DNA from: Acidobacteriota bacterium
GTDB taxonomy: Bacteria > Actinomycetota > Acidimicrobiia > Spongiisociales > UBA5794
Direction: 5' to 3'
DNA: 6,942 nt
Assembly: GCA_004356175.1 (NCBI GenBank)
Contig: SMXV01000021.1
Span: 1-6,942 of the forward strand
The notes under the pieces are model-generated. The model was given only the letters and a program-made list of their open reading frames with translations. It ran no database searches and was not told the origin of the DNA. The position numbers and the translations under genes are program-made. Numbering within the stretch: the stretch's first letter is position 1; each line of letters starts with the position of its first letter. This document shows positions 1-5,560 of this stretch, in pieces.

Positions 1-1
1 A

Positions 2-109
2 CGCGAGCTTGGCCAGACGCACATGACGTGGAACGAGTATGCCAGTGACGATCGACCCGGCGAGCTCTACCCGCGCCCGAAACACGGTCTCACCATCGGC
101 GAGCGATGA
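2..109 (+). CDS. C-terminal end of an unrecognised protein (cut by window edge)
   Basis: An open frame runs from the window edge to a TGA at 107-109. It encodes the last 35 residues of a protein whose start lies outside the window. The tail is polar, contains the segment HMTWNEYASDDRPGELY, and ends in LTIGER. I do not recognise the family and assign no function. Its stop overlaps the ATG of the next gene (ATGA at 106-109). That arrangement is typical of translationally coupled genes and is the main reason to believe the frame is real. It probably forms an operon with the acetyltransferase that follows. Confidence 0.5.
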   Translation, partial: RELGQTHMTWNEYASDDRPGELYPRPKHGLTIGER

Positions 110-606
110 TCGAGGTACGGCCGGTCCAACCAGACGACTGGCGACAGCTCAGAGCGATACGGCTTGAGGCCTTGAGGACCGCCCCTGACGCTTTCTGCAC
201 GAAGTATGAAGACATGGAGTGCGTTGGTGACGATCTCTGGCGGCGAAGGTCGCTGCAAGACGGCGAGGGGGACACGTTATCGGTGTTGGCGCTTGACGAC
301 GCCATGGCAATCGGCATGGCCGCTGGCCTACTGCGAGGTCCGGAAACCACGGTTGAGGTCGTTTCGGTGTTTGTGTCCGAAGGCGCACGCGGCACAGGGA
401 CTGCCGACGCGATTCTTTCACTTATCGAGACATGGGCTGCTGGGAGAGGGGCGTCTTCGGCGTATCTGCTGGTTGAGGAGGGGAATTCCTTGGCACGTCA
501 CTTCTACGAAAAGCGATGCTACTTCGACACAAAGGAGCGTGTATCGTCGCCATCGGGTGTGGACCTTTGGCAAGCGAGGTACCAAAAGACGCTTCCGGGG
601 GTCTGA
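106..606 (+). CDS. GNAT-family N-acetyltransferase
   Basis: A 166-residue protein of GNAT size, predicted to transfer an acetyl group from acetyl-CoA to an amine in the cytoplasm. The N-terminus (IEVRPVQPDDWRQLRAIRLEAL) has the usual GNAT beta1-alpha1 form. Motif A is visible as strand VVSVFV (85-90) followed by R95-GTGTA, which fits the Q/R-x-x-G-x-G/A pyrophosphate-binding loop. Motif B is N127-SLARHFYEK, with the FYE at 133-135 that commonly follows the conserved Asn. The substrate cannot be inferred from sequence. The ATG overlaps the previous gene's stop, and only a weak ribosome-binding site (GGCGAG) lies upstream, so coupled translation is likely. It converges on the LLM gene with a 24-base gap and no obvious terminator between them. 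Confidence 0.9.
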   Translation: MIEVRPVQPDDWRQLRAIRLEALRTAPDAFCTKYEDMECVGDDLWRRRSLQDGEGDTLSVLALDDAMAIGMAAGLLRGPETTVEVVSVFVSEGARGTGTADAILSLIETWAAGRGASSAYLLVEEGNSLARHFYEKRCYFDTKERVSSPSGVDLWQARYQKTLPGV

Positions 607-630
607 CGTCCAATCGCTTGTCTGATGTGG

Positions 631-1527
631 TTACAGCGCGGCAGCGTTCTCAGCGACCGTCGCTAGTGCTTCGACGGAGGCGATGGGTGGATCGTTCGGC
701 ACCCAGAGTTCCAATCGATCGCAGCCCATGTCGGCGAAGGCATCGAGGTTTTGCACGACCTCGTCGACGGTGCACGTACCCGGGTTCTCGTCATCGGGGT
801 CCAGCGTCACGACAAGACCGATCGATCGTTTCAAGGTATCTGAATCTCTGCCCTCGGATTCACATAGTTCGTCGAGCAGCTTGAACCTTGATGAAAATCC
901 TTCTGGGCTGCTGCTGTTCGTTGTGTAGGCGCTCCAGATGTCTGCATATTGTACGGCGAGCCGCATGGTTCGTGGACCGTGACCCCCAAGCATCAGTGGG
1001 ACCTTGCCCGACCGCGGCCCCCGTGGTCGAAGCACCTGCCGCCTGGCACTGTGATATTCGCCTTCGAAGTCGACGAAGCCCGTGCGGAGGAGCGGCACAA
1101 CAATGTCAAGCGCATCGACGTACCTGCCGACGGTCTTGTCCAGCGGAAATCCGAAAGCTTCTCCCTGCCTTGCTGCGTGTCCCGCCCCGAATCCGAATAC
1201 GAAGCGGCCACCGCTTACTTCGTCAAGCGTCTCGACCATCTTGGCCAGAACCCCCGGATTGCGGTGCAGGGCAGACAAGACCCATGTCCCGATTCCCACG
1301 GTACTCGTCGCCTCGGCGAGTGCACCGCACATCGTGGCGCACTCCCACCAACCACGTGGCTCGCCGCCCTCGTCGGAATCCCAAACGAGCTCATCGGGTA
1401 TCCAAACCATGTCGAAGGCGGCCTGTTCCGCGATGAGTGCAGCGCTTCGTAGCTCATCCCACGACGGCACCCTCCCCTCGCGGGTCTCAAATGGTGACAG
1501 AACGAACCCGACCTTGATGCCAGACAT
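631..1527 (-). CDS. LLM class flavin-dependent oxidoreductase (luciferase-like, probably F420-dependent)
   Basis: A 298-residue protein of the bacterial-luciferase-like TIM-barrel superfamily. These enzymes use FMN or, in many actinobacteria, coenzyme F420; the substrate here is unknown. The hallmark stretch is at 88-108 (HRNPGVLAKMVETLDEVS then GGR), followed by the cofactor-site loop FGFGAGH (111-117) and the late motif GGHGPRTMRLAVQYADIW (181-198). These match the LLM family in order and spacing, and the length is normal. I start at 1527 because AAGGAGAA (complement of 1531-1538) sits five to six bases before that ATG. The frame could open ten codons earlier at 1557, but that start has no ribosome-binding site. 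The gene diverges from the operon starting at 1619. F420 use is inferred from the likely actinobacterial host, not from a diagnostic residue. Confidence 0.93.
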   Translation of the reverse strand: MSGIKVGFVLSPFETREGRVPSWDELRSAALIAEQAAFDMVWIPDELVWDSDEGGEPRGWWECATMCGALAEATSTVGIGTWVLSALHRNPGVLAKMVETLDEVSGGRFVFGFGAGHAARQGEAFGFPLDKTVGRYVDALDIVVPLLRTGFVDFEGEYHSARRQVLRPRGPRSGKVPLMLGGHGPRTMRLAVQYADIWSAYTTNSSSPEGFSSRFKLLDELCESEGRDSDTLKRSIGLVVTLDPDDENPGTCTVDEVVQNLDAFADMGCDRLELWVPNDPPIASVEALATVAENAAAL

Positions 1528-1618
1528 GTGTTCTCCTTTGGCTCTCGCGACGTGCACGGTCGGCAGTGCACAGTCGATGCCGCCGCCTGCTCTTATTGCA
1601 CCCTAGTCTCGGGGGGTC
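1528..1618. promoter_or_regulatory. Divergent intergenic region with repeated GTGCAC sites
   Basis: This 91-base region separates the minus-strand LLM gene from the plus-strand operon, so it must hold both promoters. The palindromic hexamer GTGCAC occurs at 1552-1557 and 1566-1571, and the related TTGCAC lies at 1596-1601. The spacing could suit a dimeric regulator, but such short matches can arise by chance. For the operon, TAGTCT (1604-1609) ends nine bases before the ATG, as in leaderless actinobacterial promoters. No convincing -35 box is visible. A G-rich run (1611-1616) lies too close to the ATG to be a good ribosome-binding site. Confidence 0.35.
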
Positions 1619-2392
1619 ATGCCTGAAATCGATTTTCTCTCCGCCCTAGAGCGCGAATGCGCAACGATGCAGCAAAACCTCGTTGAAGCCGACCTGTCAG
1701 CGCCGGTTCTGACCTGTCCGGGCTGGTCAATTCGCGACCTCGTTGTGCACACCGGCTTTGTGCACCGTCACAAGACAGCCGCGGTTCGCGACGGGTATGC
1801 GGATCTGATGCCTGGCAATCCAGGCGACCCGGGCGATGATTTGGTCGAATGGTTTTCCGAGGGGGTTGCTGAGATGCTTGATGTCTTCGAAAATGCCGAC
1901 CTCTCCGTCCCGACGTGGACGTGGTGCGACCACGATCACGTCGCGGCGTGGTGGGTGCGACGTATGGCACACGAGACACTGATCCACGGTGTCGACCTCG
2001 CCCTTGCGGTCGGTGTGTCGCCAAAGGTCGACGAATTGCTTGCGCAAGACGGCATCTCGGAAGTATTGGATGAGTACATCCTTGGTGCCCCGAAGTGGGC
2101 GCATCCAACGGTCGGAGGAGGCATTGTTGCGCTCATCTCGCCGCGAGAAACGTGGGTTGTGACTCAGACGGAGTGGAGTGGAACTTCACCTAACTCCAAG
2201 AAGGCGTACAGGGACGAAGTCGGTCTTGAGTATGCCGATTCCGGCGCTCGGCCCGGCGTTTCGCTCGAAGCATCCGCAGTAGATATTGATCTATGGCTGT
2301 GGGGAAGGCTCGACTCACGCCCCGGAACAGTGGTCGGAGATGAGTCCTTGCTTGATTATGTGCGTTCCGTTGCCTTGGTTGCAACGCAGTGA
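1619..2392 (+). CDS. Maleylpyruvate isomerase family mycothiol-dependent protein (DinB-like fold)
   Basis: A 257-residue protein matching the MDMPI family: an N-terminal metal-binding four-helix bundle (about 5-130) followed by the smaller MDMPI C-terminal domain (about 150-255). The N-terminal signature CPGWSIRDLVVHTGFVHR (33-50) is plain. The candidate metal ligands are H44, then E119 and H123 in RMAHETLIHGVDLALA (115-130). This H...E-xxx-H set is how the characterised Corynebacterium enzyme holds zinc. The founding member isomerises maleylpyruvate with mycothiol as cofactor. Most actinobacterial paralogs have unknown substrates, and no gentisate-pathway gene is nearby, so I claim only the family. 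It opens the six-gene operon, and its TGA overlaps the GTG of the next gene. Translation may be leaderless. Confidence 0.9.
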   Translation: MPEIDFLSALERECATMQQNLVEADLSAPVLTCPGWSIRDLVVHTGFVHRHKTAAVRDGYADLMPGNPGDPGDDLVEWFSEGVAEMLDVFENADLSVPTWTWCDHDHVAAWWVRRMAHETLIHGVDLALAVGVSPKVDELLAQDGISEVLDEYILGAPKWAHPTVGGGIVALISPRETWVVTQTEWSGTSPNSKKAYRDEVGLEYADSGARPGVSLEASAVDIDLWLWGRLDSRPGTVVGDESLLDYVRSVALVATQ

Positions 2393-3000
2393 AGGCGGAT
2401 GCAACAGTCGCTGTCTATGACGTTCGGTCCGACGCGGACATTGCGGTTCTGCGACTTGCCGCGGACGGCATCGACGCCCGGATTTCCGACGACAGCGAGG
2501 GAGGACTGAACCCTGGTTTCTTTGTCACATACGGTGTGCGCGTGATCGTGCGGGCTCACGACGTTGATGATGCCTATGTCAGCCTCGGGATAGAGCGGGT
2601 ATCGGTTCCGGCGCAAGTTGCTGACGCGATGTTCAAACACGCCGGTTGGGCCTACCCGAACGAAGCGTGCGGGCTAATCGGCATTGACGATACGGGCGTG
2701 CCAGCGTTTGTCATGTGCCTCTCGAATGGGGACGCTGCACCGGATCGGTTCACGATTTCGCCCGATGAACACTTTGGTGCGAACCGATTCGCCGAGGGCC
2801 GAAGCCTCGTCGTTGGTGCCGTCTTCCATAGCCATCCGACCTCAGATGCCTACCCGTCACGCGCGGACATTGAGGGTGGGGCGGATCCGGACTGGCTGCA
2901 TTTCATCATCGGGCCGGTCTCTGGTCCGAAACCGCTGATACGGTGCTTCCGAATTCGGGATGGTTTCGTGACCGAGGTGAAGGTCACCGTCGAGCAATAG
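2389..3000 (+). CDS. DUF2007-like domain fused to M67 (JAMM/Mov34) metallopeptidase
   Basis: A 203-residue protein with two parts. Residues about 5-70 resemble the small alpha/beta DUF2007 domain: a strand, a helix carrying ADIAVLRLAADGIDARI, then a gapped VRVIVRAHDVDDAYVSLGI. Residues about 71-200 form a JAMM zinc peptidase. The metal ligands and active site are E92 (NEACGLIG), H147 and H149 (FHSHP), S157 and D160, an exact H-x-H-x7-S-x2-D. Family members cut after ubiquitin-like or sulfur-carrier tails; mycobacterial Mec releases cysteine from CysO. No such carrier is encoded beside it, so its partner is unknown. The GTG start overlaps the preceding stop (GTGA, 2389-2392). No ribosome-binding site is evident, so coupled translation is expected. 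Confidence 0.88.
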   Translation: MKADATVAVYDVRSDADIAVLRLAADGIDARISDDSEGGLNPGFFVTYGVRVIVRAHDVDDAYVSLGIERVSVPAQVADAMFKHAGWAYPNEACGLIGIDDTGVPAFVMCLSNGDAAPDRFTISPDEHFGANRFAEGRSLVVGAVFHSHPTSDAYPSRADIEGGADPDWLHFIIGPVSGPKPLIRCFRIRDGFVTEVKVTVEQ

Positions 3001-3010
3001 ACTTGTTTCC

Positions 3011-3292
3011 ATGGCCCGGTCAGAACACAATCGCGAAGCGTATCGTCTGCTGTTCGGGTATGTCGGTGCCGGACTGCAAGCACTCTCGGCGCTGCTCATC
3101 GTGATGTCAATCCCCATTTCCCCTGTGTGGTTGTCGGCAGGGCTCGTTCTGTTCCTGGGCATCACGTCATGGTGGTCGTGGAGGAGATACGCAGAGAACT
3201 TCATGATGCCGACGTTTGTCGGCACGTTGCAAGCTGGAGCGTGGATGCTACTCGTTGGTGTTGGCGTCGGAATCCTGAGGTGGGGAAGATGA
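3011..3292 (+). CDS. Small membrane protein with three predicted helices
   Basis: A 93-residue hydrophobic protein that I do not recognise. Three membrane segments are evident: about 13-33 (LLFGYVGAGLQALSALLIVMS), 38-55 (around PVWLSAGLVLFLGITSWW) and 68-89 (around FVGTLQAGAWMLLVGVGVGI). The first loop is very short (PISP). The second carries positive charge (WRRYAENF), and the N-terminus carries several charged residues. There is no signal peptide or catalytic motif. Its ATG is 10 bases after the peptidase stop with no clear ribosome-binding site. Its own TGA overlaps the next start (ATGA, 3289-3292), which supports it as a true operon member. In mycobacteria the corresponding place holds cysO, cysM, a rhomboid protease and murI. 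This protein lacks the rhomboid catalytic motifs and is too short to be one. Confidence 0.8.
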   Translation: MARSEHNREAYRLLFGYVGAGLQALSALLIVMSIPISPVWLSAGLVLFLGITSWWSWRRYAENFMMPTFVGTLQAGAWMLLVGVGVGILRWGR

Positions 3293-4050
3293 AGTTGACG
3301 GTTCTTGGCTCGACCGCGGGAACCCCATCTCGTACCAATCCTGCGTCTGGATATCTCGTTGAGCACGGTGAGACGTCGATATGGATGGATGCAGGGACGG
3401 GCACGTTCATGGAACTGGCTCGGCACGTCGATCCGGGGACACTGGACGCCGTGCTGCTCTCGCACACTCACGTCGACCACTGCTCCGACTTGTTCGGACT
3501 GTACGGATACCTCGCGTACGGACCGTCGGGCGATGTACCTATCAAGGTATTCGCGCCTGAGGGCGGTCCTGATCACTTGGCGTCTTTTGCCCGTGCTACC
3601 GCTGAACACACGTTCAACTCCGTTCTGGACTTCGATGAGGTCTTCCCCGGCGATGCGATTTCAGTTGGCGACGTGAATGTGAGGTTCGGCGACGCCATTC
3701 ATCCTGTTCCGGCGCTTGTCACTCGGCTTGATGCCGGCGGCGCGACGCTTGTGTACTCGGGCGACACCGGTCCAGGAAGCGATCTCGCGGAGATGGCTGA
3801 GGGAGCCGATGTGCTTCTGTGTGAGGCATCGATCGCTGGGATCCGCGACGAGCGGTCATACCCATTTCACCTCACAGCAGGGGAGGCTGGCGAGGTAGCA
3901 GAACGCGCCGGCGTCGGGCAGCTGATTCTGACACACATCGGTGCCTTGATGGACCCACAAGTGAGCGTGGGGGAAGCCTCTGCTGTCTTTTCGGGCGACG
4001 TCGGGTATGCAGAACAAGGATTAACTCTTGAGATTGAAGGCGATGGATGA
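3289..4050 (+). CDS. Metallo-beta-lactamase-fold hydrolase (RNase Z / Rv1339-like)
   Basis: A 253-residue enzyme with the complete two-metal site: HTHVDH (H59, H61, D63, H64), H138 in AIHPVPA, D159 in YSGDTG, and H216 in LTHIG. H194 in FHLTAGEAG corresponds to the extra RNase Z-type histidine. The N-terminus (MKLTVLGSTAGTPSRTNPAS) is typical of this branch. The order just before rph-rdgB matches mycobacterial Rv1339, which has been reported as an atypical class II 3',5'-cAMP phosphodiesterase. That activity is plausible here, but tRNA 3' processing or another phosphodiester substrate cannot be excluded. I start at 3289, where GAGGTGGGGA precedes the ATG and the preceding stop overlaps. The frame stays open upstream to 3127, but that part lies inside the membrane-protein gene. 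Confidence 0.9.
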   Translation: MKLTVLGSTAGTPSRTNPASGYLVEHGETSIWMDAGTGTFMELARHVDPGTLDAVLLSHTHVDHCSDLFGLYGYLAYGPSGDVPIKVFAPEGGPDHLASFARATAEHTFNSVLDFDEVFPGDAISVGDVNVRFGDAIHPVPALVTRLDAGGATLVYSGDTGPGSDLAEMAEGADVLLCEASIAGIRDERSYPFHLTAGEAGEVAERAGVGQLILTHIGALMDPQVSVGEASAVFSGDVGYAEQGLTLEIEGDG

Positions 4051-4754
4051 CGATGAGATTCGATAGAGCTAACGACGAGTTGCGAGAGGTGAAGATCACG
4101 AGGGGGTATACCGAGATGACGCCAGGGTCCGTGCTCATTGAGATGGGTCGGACGAGGGTGTTGTGCACCGTGTCGCTGGATGAGGACGTGCCGCTGTGGA
4201 TGAAGCGGTCAGGGGCCGGTTGGGTGACCGCCGAATACTCGATGCTGCCGGGAGCGAGCCCTCAGCGAGTCAGGCGAAGCTCGGTCAGTGGCGGCAGAAC
4301 GAAGGAGATTCAGCGGCTGATTGGAAGGTCGCTGCGTGCCGCTGTTGACATGAAAGCGATGGGAGCACTCACGGCCCGGATTGACTGCGATGTGTTGCAA
4401 GCGGACGGCGGTACGCGGACCGCTTCGATCACAGGTGCGTGGATTGCGTTGGCTGACGCGTTTGATGTGTGGGTCGAGAAGGGGCAGATGGAGAGCAGCC
4501 CAATCAAGACGAACATTGCTGCGATTTCGGCTGGTGTCCTCGATGGTGTGCCGATGCTCGACCTCCAGTACACGGAGGATGTTGCGGCCGATGTCGATTC
4601 GAACATTGTGATGACGGGTGATGGACGTCTCATTGAGGTGCAGGGGACAGCGGAGGGCGAGCCGTACACACGAGAGCAGCTGGATGTCATGCTCGACTAC
4701 GCGGCTTCTGGCATCGAGACGCTTGTGAGAATGCAGAACGAGTCTCGACAGTGA
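4047..4754 (+). CDS. rph: Ribonuclease PH (phosphorolytic tRNA 3' exonuclease)
   Basis: A 235-residue protein of near-normal length for RNase PH, which trims tRNA and other RNA 3' ends using phosphate and releases nucleoside diphosphates. Core motifs are intact: GWVTAEYSMLPGAS (58-71), GGRTKEIQRLIGRSLRA (82-98, oligomer/RNA-contact region), DCDVLQADGGTRTASITGA (113-131, including the Arg and Thr that bind phosphate), DLQYTEDVAADVDSN (172-186, with D178 and D184 in the catalytic metal-site position) and EVQGTAEG (197-204). The N-terminus departs from the usual R-x-DGR-x2-D-x-LRP: here it reads RFDRANDELREV, one residue shorter and lacking the Pro. I prefer the start at 4047 because GAAGG (4036-4040) is six bases upstream and the ATGA overlap couples it to the previous gene. 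ATG 4053 is the alternative. Confidence 0.96.
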   Translation: MTMRFDRANDELREVKITRGYTEMTPGSVLIEMGRTRVLCTVSLDEDVPLWMKRSGAGWVTAEYSMLPGASPQRVRRSSVSGGRTKEIQRLIGRSLRAAVDMKAMGALTARIDCDVLQADGGTRTASITGAWIALADAFDVWVEKGQMESSPIKTNIAAISAGVLDGVPMLDLQYTEDVAADVDSNIVMTGDGRLIEVQGTAEGEPYTREQLDVMLDYAASGIETLVRMQNESRQ

Positions 4755-5332
4755 AGAAGCCGTTCGGTGTAGTGGTGGCATCTAAGAACCCGGACAAGAT
4801 CGTGGAAGTTGAGGCGGTCCTTGCGGGACTCGACCCACCGGTTGCGGTGCTTGGTGGGCACGTCTGGGATGATATCGACGAGACCGAGGACACGCTGGCA
4901 GGCAACGCCCTGCTCAAGGCTCGCGCCGTCGTGGCCGCAACGGGTCACGCGGCAATCGCGGACGACACAGGTCTTGAGGTCGATGCCCTCAATGGTGGGC
5001 CGGGTGTGCAGACCGCTCGTTACGCAGGTGAGGACGCAACATACGAGGACAATGTAACGATGCTGCTCGACGCTCTCGACGGTGTGTCGACCCGTACGGC
5101 CCGTTTCCGAACCGCTGTAGCTCTCGTGACGCCCGAGGGCGAGGAGGTCGTTGCCGAGGGCGTCCTCGAAGGAGTAATCACGACGCAGCGCCGCGGCACC
5201 GGCGGCTTCGGCTACGACCCGATATTTGAGGTAGACGGCCGTACCCTCGCTGAAATCCTCCCGTCCGAAAAGAACGCCATGTCCCACCGCGCCAAAGCCC
5301 TACAAGCCCTAGCTCGTCTTATCACTCCCTAA
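4751..5332 (+). CDS. rdgB: RdgB/HAM1-family XTP/dITP diphosphatase
   Basis: A 193-residue house-cleaning pyrophosphatase, the normal size for the family. It hydrolyses XTP, dITP and ITP to the monophosphates, keeping deaminated purines out of DNA and RNA. The full motif set is present: ASKNPDK (10-16, nucleotide-binding S-x-N-x2-K), ETEDTLAGNALLKA (44-57), the acidic metal site ADDTGLEVDALNGGPGV (70-86), GGFGYDPIF (151-159, base recognition) and KNAMSHR (174-180). The GTG start overlaps the rph stop (GTGA, 4751-4754). No ribosome-binding site stands out, so translation probably depends on rph. The rph-rdgB pair is widely conserved in bacteria. This is the last gene of the operon, and a hairpin follows directly at its stop codon. 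Confidence 0.96.
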   Translation: MKKPFGVVVASKNPDKIVEVEAVLAGLDPPVAVLGGHVWDDIDETEDTLAGNALLKARAVVAATGHAAIADDTGLEVDALNGGPGVQTARYAGEDATYEDNVTMLLDALDGVSTRTARFRTAVALVTPEGEEVVAEGVLEGVITTQRRGTGGFGYDPIFEVDGRTLAEILPSEKNAMSHRAKALQALARLITP

Positions 5333-5370
5333 CAACCCGGGACCCCCGCCAACCGCGTACCCAGGGTTGT
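5332..5370 (+). terminator. Hairpin at the end of the six-gene operon
   Basis: ACAACCC (5332-5338) and GGGTTGT (5364-5370) are perfect 7-base inverted arms around a 25-base GC-rich loop, starting at the last base of the rdgB stop codon. The position suits a transcription end, but no T-run follows. It would therefore be a U-tract-less structure, which has been proposed as common in actinobacteria. Its right arm lies inside repeat copy A, so the hairpin may belong to the repeat. The second copy has a shorter version (ACAAC 5929-5933, GTTGT 5965-5969). Confidence 0.4.
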
Positions 5371-5403
5371 AGACATGGAATATGGCGTGTGGAGTCCACA
5401 GAA
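5354..5403. repeat. Dispersed direct repeat, copy A
   Basis: This 50-base segment matches 5953-6002 in the same orientation at 43 of 50 positions, with no gaps. Two blocks are identical: 20 bases (5354-5373) and 17 bases (5376-5392). All seven differences are transitions. It contains a 13-base dyad, TGTGGA-G-TCCACA (5388-5400). It lies between rdgB and the short-ORF promoter. I see no coding frame in it. The core GGTTGTAGACATGG resembles, from memory, the end of Bordetella IS481, so it may be a decayed insertion-sequence end. Confidence 0.85.
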
Positions 5404-5425
5404 CGACGTGCGGACGCCGGGTAGT

Positions 5426-5453
5426 TTGCGTCTCAAACCCAATGTGGCATACT
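5426..5453 (+). promoter_or_regulatory. Sigma-70-like promoter for the short ORF
   Basis: TTGCGT (5426-5431) and CATACT (5448-5453) are separated by 16 bases. Each matches four or five of six consensus bases (TTGACA/TATAAT class). Transcription would start near 5460, just before the extended ribosome-binding site. No other plus-strand gene follows within the window, so the transcript would either be short or run antisense to the tRNA genes. Confidence 0.45.
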
Positions 5454-5463
5454 GGGGATACGA

Positions 5464-5480
5464 AGGAAGGAGGTGGTCCA
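5464..5480 (+). promoter_or_regulatory. Extended Shine-Dalgarno element complementary to the 16S rRNA tail
   Basis: The 17 bases AGGAAGGAGGTGGTCCA can pair along their full length with the conserved 16S 3' end (UGGAUCACCUCCUUUCU) using two G-U wobbles. Ordinary sites use four to seven bases. Its core AAGGAGGT is centred about ten bases before the ATG at 5484. A second match, GGAGGTGGTC (5510-5519), lies inside the short ORF. Confidence 0.7.
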
Positions 5481-5483
5481 AGA

Positions 5484-5528
5484 ATGACTGATTGTATTTG
5501 TAGGACTTCGGAGGTGGTCGAGCGCTAG
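5484..5528 (+). CDS. 14-codon short ORF with extended ribosome-binding site
   Basis: ATG at 5484 opens a frame encoding MTDCICRTSEVVER and ending in TAG at 5526-5528. It is far below normal gene-calling limits. I list it because a promoter-like site, an unusually long Shine-Dalgarno match and a downstream hairpin are all correctly placed around it. The peptide has a Cys-Ile-Cys pair and otherwise no recognised motif. Codons 9-12 contain a second copy of the ribosome-binding sequence, which could make ribosomes pause near the stop. The stop codon overlaps the left arm of the hairpin at 5527-5560. It could be a leader peptide, a small protein, or merely part of a structured small RNA. No downstream plus-strand gene is seen, which weakens the leader-peptide idea. 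Confidence 0.45.
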   Translation: MTDCICRTSEVVER

Positions 5529-5560
5529 CGCGACCAGCTGTAGACCAGCGAGGTCGCGCT
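5527..5560 (+). terminator. Strong hairpin after the short ORF
   Basis: AGCGCGACC (5527-5535) pairs perfectly with GGTCGCGCT (5552-5560). Inside it, GCTG (5537-5540) pairs with CAGC (5546-5549) around a five-base loop, giving 13 base pairs in all. A small second hairpin, CCTC-AACT-GAGG (5561-5572), follows directly. There is no T-run. The left arm can alternatively pair upstream (GGTC 5516-5519 plus GCG with CGC and GACC 5532-5535), so the two folds exclude each other. Confidence 0.55.

Noticed and set aside
888..1452. Long plus-strand frames opposite the LLM gene
   Set aside because: They are antisense shadows rich in Arg, Pro and Ser, with no domain match, over a clearly coding minus-strand gene.
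1528..1557. Ten-codon N-terminal extension of the LLM oxidoreductase
   Set aside because: A strong AAGGAGAA site directly precedes the ATG at 1527, and the extension has none of the family sequence.
3127..3288. Upstream extension of the metallo-beta-lactamase-fold gene
   Set aside because: It lies inside the membrane-protein gene. The family N-terminus begins at 3289, where a ribosome-binding site and stop overlap are present.
2857..3609. 250-codon minus-strand frame
   Set aside because: It runs antisense across three well-supported operon genes and shows no recognisable motif.
4209..5287. Minus-strand frames opposite rph and rdgB
   Set aside because: They are shadows of two highly conserved genes.
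5464..5480. Fragment of an antisense 16S rRNA gene
   Set aside because: Similarity to the 16S tail stops exactly at the 17-base tail. Flanking bases do not continue into 16S helix 45, so it is not an rRNA gene remnant.
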